A DNA stretch of 64,000 nucleotides from Daedaleopsis sinensis (lineage: Eukaryota; Basidiomycota; Agaricomycetes; Polyporales; Polyporaceae), in contig CM066303.1 in the NCBI GenBank assembly GCA_033807695.1, forward strand, positions 3,844,001 through 3,908,000, written 5' to 3'. This document shows positions 57,913-64,000 of the stretch, in pieces. Position 1 is the first letter of the stretch, and each line of letters starts with the position of its first letter. Below the pieces are notes generated by a model that did not search any database, was not told the DNA's origin, and saw only the letters and a list, made by a program, of their open reading frames with translations. The position numbers were made by a program, and so were the translations under genes.

Positions 57913-58236
57913 CCGATGGAATGGGTCGCGATGATGACACTTCCGAGGCAAAGTCAAGAATGCACACGGCGATTTACCAGCATGATTGGCAAAGGCAGAA
58001 CAGGGAGCCTTGTGGTTGACGTTCGGTGATGCCAGATGATAGCCGTGCGAGATTGTCATGGCCATAGAGCTCGAGGACCGGGTTCAAATATCGTGACAGA
58101 AGCTAGATGCAAGAGAGTTAATCCTCGGCTGGAGTCAACGGTCTCGTACACGCCGACTCGGAGGGCAGTACAGCCCATTCAACTTGAAGATGTCGCAGAA
58201 GATGCGGCAGATTAACACTGCCAAGCAGTCAGTGAG

Positions 58237-59610
58237 TTGATTAGAAGGGAGGCACGCCTGCCAGCCACCATGTTGGCTACCAGTGCTCTCGCGCATCCAT
58301 TCCCGAAGCCTACCAGCGCCGGGGTCGAGCCGAACTTGGCCTGTCATCCTTTGTCAACGTCCAGAGATCGAGGCCTTGAGGATGCAGCCTCAGGTGCGAA
58401 TGATGGACGCCGAACCCTACGCACGGTGCTCGCCGCTCGTCGGTGTCCGCGGCGAGTGTCCCGCGCAGCCGGTCGCAAGCGTACCGTCGTGCTGAACGGC
58501 GGCTCTAGTCGCCCTGATGGCTTACGAATGTGCACTGGCCTGGCGCGACCAGGACGGTGGTGGATTAGATCCGGTGCCTTGGGGGGCCATGTTGGGAGCA
58601 CGGTACCTCGCGCGAAAGATGGCAAGCAAGAGTCCTCGGTTCCGGCCAGGGAGGAGCTCACCCGTCCGTCCTCATCGCCATCCTCCCTGCATATCGTTGA
58701 GACACTGGTACTGGCATCGTCGCGAGAATTACTTGTGCGCCCCGGGCATTACCGGGGAGGTGGTAGAAGGCACTCAGCGGGGTCTAACAGATGTCATGTG
58801 TGTCTGGATGATGACCTAAACGGGGAACGTCTGGCCGCAGTGCCAGTGAGCCATGCTCCACGAACGCTGCGACAGATGTCAATTCGAGCACGCAAGAGGG
58901 CGTACACAGCCTACCATTCCTATCCGAGGGGTGTGCAACACATAGGACCACCATATTATATCGCAAGCGTTCACGGAGCTCGTGCGCATCACTCCTCAGC
59001 TGACCGACGCTGGGTGGGGTGCATACACGCAGTTCGGACAACGCAATGGCACATACGTGTTTGCGTTCTTCGGTATCGTCCCAAACTCTCCTGGGCCGAA
59101 GCGAACTTCGCGACCGTCAATCCGTACCTGGAGTTCGTGCAGGAAGTTGCGGCTAACTCGAGCACAAGCAAAGATCCGGAAGCAACACGTGTATGAAGCT
59201 AGCACGGTCCCCGTGCCGTCGTAATCCCGCCTAACGCAAGGCTGCAGCGCACGCCATCACCAGCATCTCCTGGCCCGATGGCACGTCGGCCGATGTTATT
59301 GACGCACTGCGCGAGAAGCTCAAAGGGGACACTGCGGCGCTCCGTGCGCTCGCGCCTGACTCGGGAGCTTACTTCAACGAGGGATGCACCGCTCCATGTC
59401 CGCTCCATGCTCACAGACTGATGCGCTCGGATATGTACACGGTCAGGCGTCCCTCTACGAGCCAGACCCCGCCCACTCTTTCTTCGGCTCGCATTAGAGG
59501 CGCTGGATGCCATCAAGGACAAGTACGATCCAATCGACCTGTTCGTCGTGGCTGAGGGAGTTGGCTCCGATCGGTGGGACAAGGCGTTGGAGTGTCGTAC
59601 ATGAGAGCCG
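58237..59610 (+). pseudogene. Decayed FAD-linked oxidase (berberine-bridge type)
   Basis: Flavoenzymes of this group oxidise sugars or alkaloids and are secreted. The plus strand shows ITPQLTDAGWGAYTQFG and GTYVFAFFGIVPNSP, then in another frame WAEANFATVNPYLEFVQEVA, then AHAITSISWPDGTSADVIDA, KLKGDTAALRALAPDSGAYF, NE, then ASLYEPDPAHSFFG, then DAIKDKYDPIDLFVVAEGVG and SDRWDKALEC. This is the C-terminal series of the family, with the usual substrate-side YFNE and KYDP blocks. Frames shift between blocks and the FAD-binding N-terminal half is not recognisable (58237-58980). Lies between array copies 2 and 3. Confidence 0.75.
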
Positions 59611-59924
59611 CTAGCAATGTAGCTGCAGGTGAAGCGTAGTCCCGCTATCCGTCCGAAGTGCTACCTCGCTCCTCCTCGAGGTGCGAGGATGCTGGTATAC
59701 GAGGTATGCCACAGTAGTATTCGATACGACATTTTAACAAAGACACCATGTCTCGGTCTCAGCAGGATACGATGAGAAACATTGTTCGCACGGAGCGCCG
59801 CGGGTTATTTAACTGGCAAACAAGGTGACCCAACTTCTGGCAAGCTTCTATGACATCGGTCATCATGCATTCATGTCTGATGTCGAGCAATACTTGAACA
59901 CTGAACAGATCATAGCTGAAGCAT

Positions 59925-61709
59925 CTACACAGCGTCATCCTTCGCAATTGGCAGGAACTTCTCCGACGCATCATCACAATCAGCAAAAGAACGTTCCCCA
60001 ACCTGGTGAGCAGGTAGCTCGTGCTCGTAGCTATCCCCGGAAACACCGCTGTCGGTAGTATGACTGGCATCCGGACGCCCGAACACGATCGACTCGAAGG
60101 TGGCATGAGCACCGGACTCCCCAGCTGAGACGACGACGGTGTCACAGTACGACTTGTCAAGCGCGACGAGGAGGATGATAACGGTCGGGTATATTGCCTA
60201 GCACGCATGCAACGTCGCCGCTGGTGAGTAGGAGAACTGCCAAGTGATCAAGGGACTACGCGCTCACTATCATAGGAACCAGACCTCCTTCGACGACAGG
60301 TTTAAACGCGGACACGAAATCGAGGACCCTATTGCTGTTTAGGACTGGGTCTCCTGATAGGAAATGCTCAAATGGAAGGATTTCGAAAATGACGACGACA
60401 ATCTGACATGTGGTTGTGAGCGGATGGTTCCACGTTCATCTCGTGCTAGTAGCTCACCCATATGAGTGTATAGATCACCCCAGACTCAACAAGCCAGTAG
60501 AGCGTCTTCTCGACTTGTGACACGCGGCGCTGAGACTTGAGATGCTCCCGAACAAGCCGTCTGTGCTGCCTGTACCGTGATATATAAACAGGTGAGCGAG
60601 GATACTACGCTTTCGCCGCTGGAAGTCATACCAAGTCTTATACGCGATCAGAGACGTGGCCATAACGTTCGTGACCAGGGACAGCACCGACACCGCAATC
60701 CCGTACTTGTCGCCCTCGAAGAGCGACCCAGGGGTGACCAGCAAGTCGAGGATCAAGGAATTCGAGTCTTCAGCGAAGCTCGTGCCGCACGCATCGACGC
60801 TGTCTACCAAGCCCATAGCTGTGCAGTGAAACACAGGTTAGCTGCCGCCCTTAGTGTGCAGATATCCGCTCGGAGCACTCACCCAGCGTCGCGGCTACGA
60901 AGACGACACCCAGCCAGCACACCGTCATGTTGCCCTGCCATACAGCCCACACGCGCCACCACACAATTGCGTCTCCGACAGCAACCTGCGGGTGCGTAGG
61001 TGAGTGGCACGTCCAGCTGACTCGAATAATGACACTCCGCTGAGAGCACGTACATTGAACGCAAGCGCGACGGTGCTCGCGCACGGCTGCGCAAAAGCGA
61101 ATCGGCTCGCGGCCGGCTCCGAGAAGGACTGCGTAGCACAGCTGTACGGGTCATCCGTTCGGAGCCCCGCGACGACATCCCGCAGGCACCTGAGCGCGTC
61201 CGCGATGCTCTCGCCCATGGCTTTCGCCTGCGCCGCGCTGTGCGAGAAGGTGTAGAGGCCGGTGGCGAGGAAGAGCGTAGTCACGGCGTACATAGCCGCG
61301 ATGAGAGTGAGGAGGATCGATTTGGAGCGGGTCGTGGAGCGTTTCGTGCTGTGGAGGAGGAGCGGTGAGTTCGCTGGCCATGGGGCCCGAAGACCTGAGA
61401 GGAGGTGAGATGCTCGTGCTCACAGTAGGGCAATCACGGTCGCCCCTACGCATACAGACAAAACACCTGTTGCGAACACAGACATAATCAGGAGTGCGAG
61501 GTGAGATATGTATGTTGTCGTGACGTGAATGGCTCACCGAAGAACGTAGTGGAGATCACCTCGGTGCTCCAGTAGTTGGCGATGCCCGCCGTCAGGCCGG
61601 AGCTGTCGATGCTGTAATTTTCATACAGATAGTCGGTGAAGTTCAGCACGGACGCTACGAAGGCAGGGTCAGGCACGTCGGGAGGAGTGGAATCGGTTCC
61701 GAAAGACAT
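59925..61709 (-). CDS. Seven-membrane-segment protein, copy 3
   Basis: Start ATG 61709 (MSFGTDSTPPDVPDPAF), stop TAG 59925-59927. Same exon order and segments as copy 1: NYWSTEVISTTFFG, ILLTLIAAMYAVTTLFLATGL with the 61293 reading, PYSCATQSFSEPAASRFAFA, WRVWAVWQGNMTVCWLGVVF, IAVSVLSLVTNVMATSLIAY, VSQVEKTLYWLVESGVIYTL, and the IYPTVIILLVALDKSYCDTV block. The tail is acidic. The intron after IYTLIW is 55 bases and serves as the best model for the E2 target intron. Appears open. Role unknown. Confidence 0.75.
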
Positions 61710-61925
61710 CGCAGCAGAGCTTTTGTAGTCGGGCAAGCTAGGCAACTAGGCAGTGTTAAGTGAAATACGCATCGTCTCTCTCCCCTACGTTCAATCTATA
61801 TACTCATACGCAGGCCTCTACATCAGGTTTCGCGTGTCTCGCATCGCGCTTCCCTCCGAGCAGAGCAGGGAAGTGTGGGCTCTGGCTCGTAGATCTGCTG
61901 ATCGTTCCCGTAAAACTATATATCA

Positions 61926-62060
61926 TCCAGGCTGGTCATGGAGGACCGTCTCGCCAGCACGACACTTGAAGGGTAGCTCAACATGATTCTCGCTTGCGCC
62001 TGGAAATAGCTGTGTCGCAGAATACAGATGTGGGTCGGACACATTGTCTTCCCTTCTTCG
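61926..62060. promoter_or_regulatory. Conserved upstream block, copy 3
   Basis: CCGTCTCGCCAGCACGACAC and TTGAAGGGTAGCTCAACAT match the upstream blocks of copies 1 and 2; the second block is more diverged. Confidence 0.55.
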
Positions 62061-62375
62061 AACGAGATGTGTCGACATGCTATATCATGATATCATGATA
62101 CGACGGTCGGTGTTTCGGCATAAGGCTACGCCTTCTCAATCCCCCCGCGCAACAATGCAGCACGTCACTCAACTTGAACGAGGTTCAATCGGCGAAGTCT
62201 AGTATGCGCACGTAGGATCACCATCAGGAATGGAGCGTCTTAGTTGACGTTGAGTGCTTCTAGCTGATAGCGGTGCGAAATACCTCGGTTATCGAGTCTC
62301 GAGAGGATGTTCACATACGTACCGTGACGGAAGAGCGTCAATTCTGGGCCGGTGTCCGAGTCCTCCGACGGCTTC

Positions 62376-63230
62376 CTACACTCCCGGGGCAGGGGCAACC
62401 ATCACCTTGGGCCCGAGCGCGGCAACGCGGCCGTCGCGCGCGTCGTAGTACGCGCTCGCTGCAGCGAATTTCGCCTCCGCGACCGCCTTCTGGAGCTCCT
62501 CGTCCTTGAGCGAGCCCGCAGCCTTGAGCGCCGCGACCGCCGCCGTGTCCGCGGCCTTCACGTCCGCGGCTGTCGGGCCCTGCACGAGCAGCCCGACGAG
62601 GGACGCGTCCGAGTACGGGAGGATGACGGCGTTGACGGACGAGCCCGCCGCGAAGCCCGCCGCGAGCGGAGCGGAGACGTGCCTTTCGAACACTTCACGG
62701 ACGGGGTCGGGTCGAGGTGCGCGGCGAGCACTGCGAGCTCGGCTGTGGGGGCCCCAGCCGCCCCGAAGCCGATGAAGACCGCCTGCGGGCCGCTGTGCGC
62801 GTCCACACGCGTCTCCCCCCAAAGTACGTCGCCTGGGCCGCCGACGGGGCAGCAGGGGCAGAGGCAGAGGCAGGGGCGAACGAGCCGAGCGACTGCGCGA
62901 CGAGCTTCTCGAGCGCGGGGGGGGGGAGATGCCGGTGCCGAGGACGGCGACGTTGCCCGCGCCGAAGACGGCGGCGGCGTACGCCTGCACGTCCGCGGCG
63001 GTAACGTGGTGCCCGGGGGTCGCGAAGACGGAGTTGCCGAGCCCGGAGCGGAAGGCGAGCGCGTGCGCGAGCTCGAGGGCGTGGGTCGCCGGGTCGGCGA
63101 GCGCCGCGGCGGACTCGGCGGCGCATGTCGGGGCGAGCCACTCCGAGAGCTCGTAGCGGTTGAACTTGGCCGAGGTCAGGAAGGAGGAGAGGACGTCGAC
63201 GAAGAACGCTCTGTGGAAGGAGGGAGGGGG
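62376..63230 (-). pseudogene. QCR2: QCR2 (complex III core protein 2) pseudogene
   Basis: QCR2 is a mitochondrial bc1-complex core subunit of the processing-peptidase fold. From about 63215 the minus strand gives FVDVLSSFLTSAKFNRYELS, HALELAHALAFRSGLGNSVF, GHHVTAADVQAYAAAVFGAG, NVAVLGTGIS, then LEKLVAQSLGSFAP in a second frame, then DAHSGPQAVFIGFGAAGAPT and AELAVLAAHLDPTPSVK in a third, then SVNAVILPYSDASLVGLLVQ, TAADVKAADTAAVAALKAAG and KDEELQKAVAEAKFAAASAY in the first again. So at least three frame changes occur; one falls at the run of nine G at about 62917-62926. The N-terminal exons are missing and DUF6535 sequence abuts. Confidence 0.85.
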
Positions 63231-63239
63231 GCGGGCAAG

Positions 63240-64000
63240 TGGGTCGGCACGGGCGTAGGGTGCCACTGCCGAATCCGTGCATCATGAGGGGAGGATCCTG
63301 AGATGTCAGGATTGTACTCGGCCAGCCATTGCAAGTGGACCATGATGGCAACCGACGCGGCGGACAGGCTGAAGATGAGACTCGAAAACCAGAGCACGTT
63401 CAGGACCACGGCCCAGCGGTCAGGAGCGGGAGCGGGAGCAGCCGTCAAGGGGCTCGCAGGCTGCGTCGTGTTCACGAGGGGAGGATTGATTGCGAAGCTG
63501 TTGAGCTGCAGCGAGATCTGCTGGAGGGTAACAAGGACGGGATCTGGAGGCGGCGGAGAGTGTGTCCATCTCCTCCTTCCAACGCTGCACCATGTCATCG
63601 CTGTACTGCTTCACAATTCCCGCAATCTCTTGCCTTGATTTGGTCTTCTCCTCTTCAGTGAATAAGGAGCTCTGGCGCTCCTTCCATCGTTTCTGTGCTT
63701 GACTCAGTATATCACAAGCGACCGATGACGACATGGCAAATCATACCCTTACGCTCGGTATCTTGCAGTCACGTAGGATGCGCGGCAGTGGCTCTGATTC
63801 GGTAGGCTCTGCATCCTATGCACATCTCACTTAGACAATATTACCCTAGAGACGATAGAGCTGCGACGTACCAGTGTAGCCCCGCCGCCGTCACCATGCG
63901 CGTTCTCACGAATAGTAGGTCCCGATTCATGGTTCTGCTCTGGAGATCTAGCGGAGACTCCTTCTGCTGTTTCCGATTGTGGCGGTACAGGCTCTGCGTC
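63240..64000 (-). pseudogene. DUF6535 membrane protein, partial
   Basis: A 5' exon (64000 to about 63890) reads EPVPPQSETAEGVSARS. The next open piece starts at 63734: DILSQAQKRWKERQ, then SDDMVQRWKEEMDTL, DPVLVTLQQISLQLNSFAIN and WAVVLNVLWFSSLIFSLSAA, VAIMVHLQWLAEYN. This is the order of the agaricomycete DUF6535 family. The first membrane helix, normally right after MDxLL, is missing and the frame changes there (about 63540-63600). The protein breaks off at the QCR2 pseudogene. The gene starts outside the window. Confidence 0.7.

Noticed and set aside
58237..59196. 319-codon plus frame as an intact protein
   Set aside because: It crosses several frames of a decayed FAD oxidase; only its end matches the family.
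1..64000. CRISPR array, tRNA or rRNA genes
   Set aside because: No regularly spaced repeats or cloverleaf or rRNA-like sequence noticed; a CRISPR array is not expected in a fungus.

Overview
The window looks like nuclear DNA of a basidiomycete fungus, most likely an agaricomycete. The evidence is many 45-60 base GT-AG introns, Plavaka and KDZ DNA transposases, a TET/JBP-type dioxygenase, a DUF6535 protein and lineage-specific families. The organism is inferred from gene content; no rRNA or tRNA gene was seen. The region is transposon-rich, and several host genes in it are split or decayed.

Two DNA transposons can be delimited to the base by their end sequences and by the genes they interrupt. 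Element E1 (603-7318, 6.7 kb) sits in an exon of a Cys-cluster gene, whose halves lie at 1-602 and 7319-8627. Removing E1 and one AT dinucleotide rejoins the halves in frame. Element E2 (27549-56205, 28.7 kb) sits in an intron of a multi-membrane-segment protein gene, with its 5' part at 56208-57540 and its 3' part at 27141-27546. The rejoined intron is 55 bases, the same as in the tandem copy at 59925-61709. Both elements have ends beginning CAGYAA, both are flanked by AT on each side, and both carry two genes: a Plavaka transposase and a second family called F1 here. These genes face outward from the middle, each pointing to one end. In E2 about 18 kb of cargo lies between them: an uncharacterised gene (36163-38784), a complete-looking TET/JBP dioxygenase gene (38858-41501), an F-box-like gene (49765-51444), and broken pieces of ordinary housekeeping genes (VPS41, COX16, SEC10, RPN7).

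Between E1 and E2, from about 8.8 to 21.5 kb, lies a third domain marked by 22 copies of CTTAAG; I found only two in the rest of the window. It holds a Pro-rich and very acidic protein gene (10318-13617), a small acidic protein gene (15707-16544), a KDZ transposase with CxC5 and CxC6 cysteine clusters that has a frameshift (16903-19279), and an uncharacterised gene with an in-frame stop (19569-20531). I could not fix the ends of this domain.

The host background is a tandem array of three multi-membrane-segment genes on the minus strand (24247-26033; the E2-split copy; 59925-61709) with a shared upstream block. A decayed FAD-linked oxidase lies between the last two. At the right edge are a multiply frameshifted QCR2 pseudogene and a DUF6535 fragment.

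The proposed working model is that the Plavaka transposase and F1 form a transposition module that recognises element-specific subterminal repeats (TCAGA-type in E1, GTCTTA-type in E2). In E2 this module has become a large vehicle carrying a 5-methylcytosine-oxidase-type gene and captured host gene pieces. The module and its role are inference; the split genes, end sequences and gene layout are read from the sequence.
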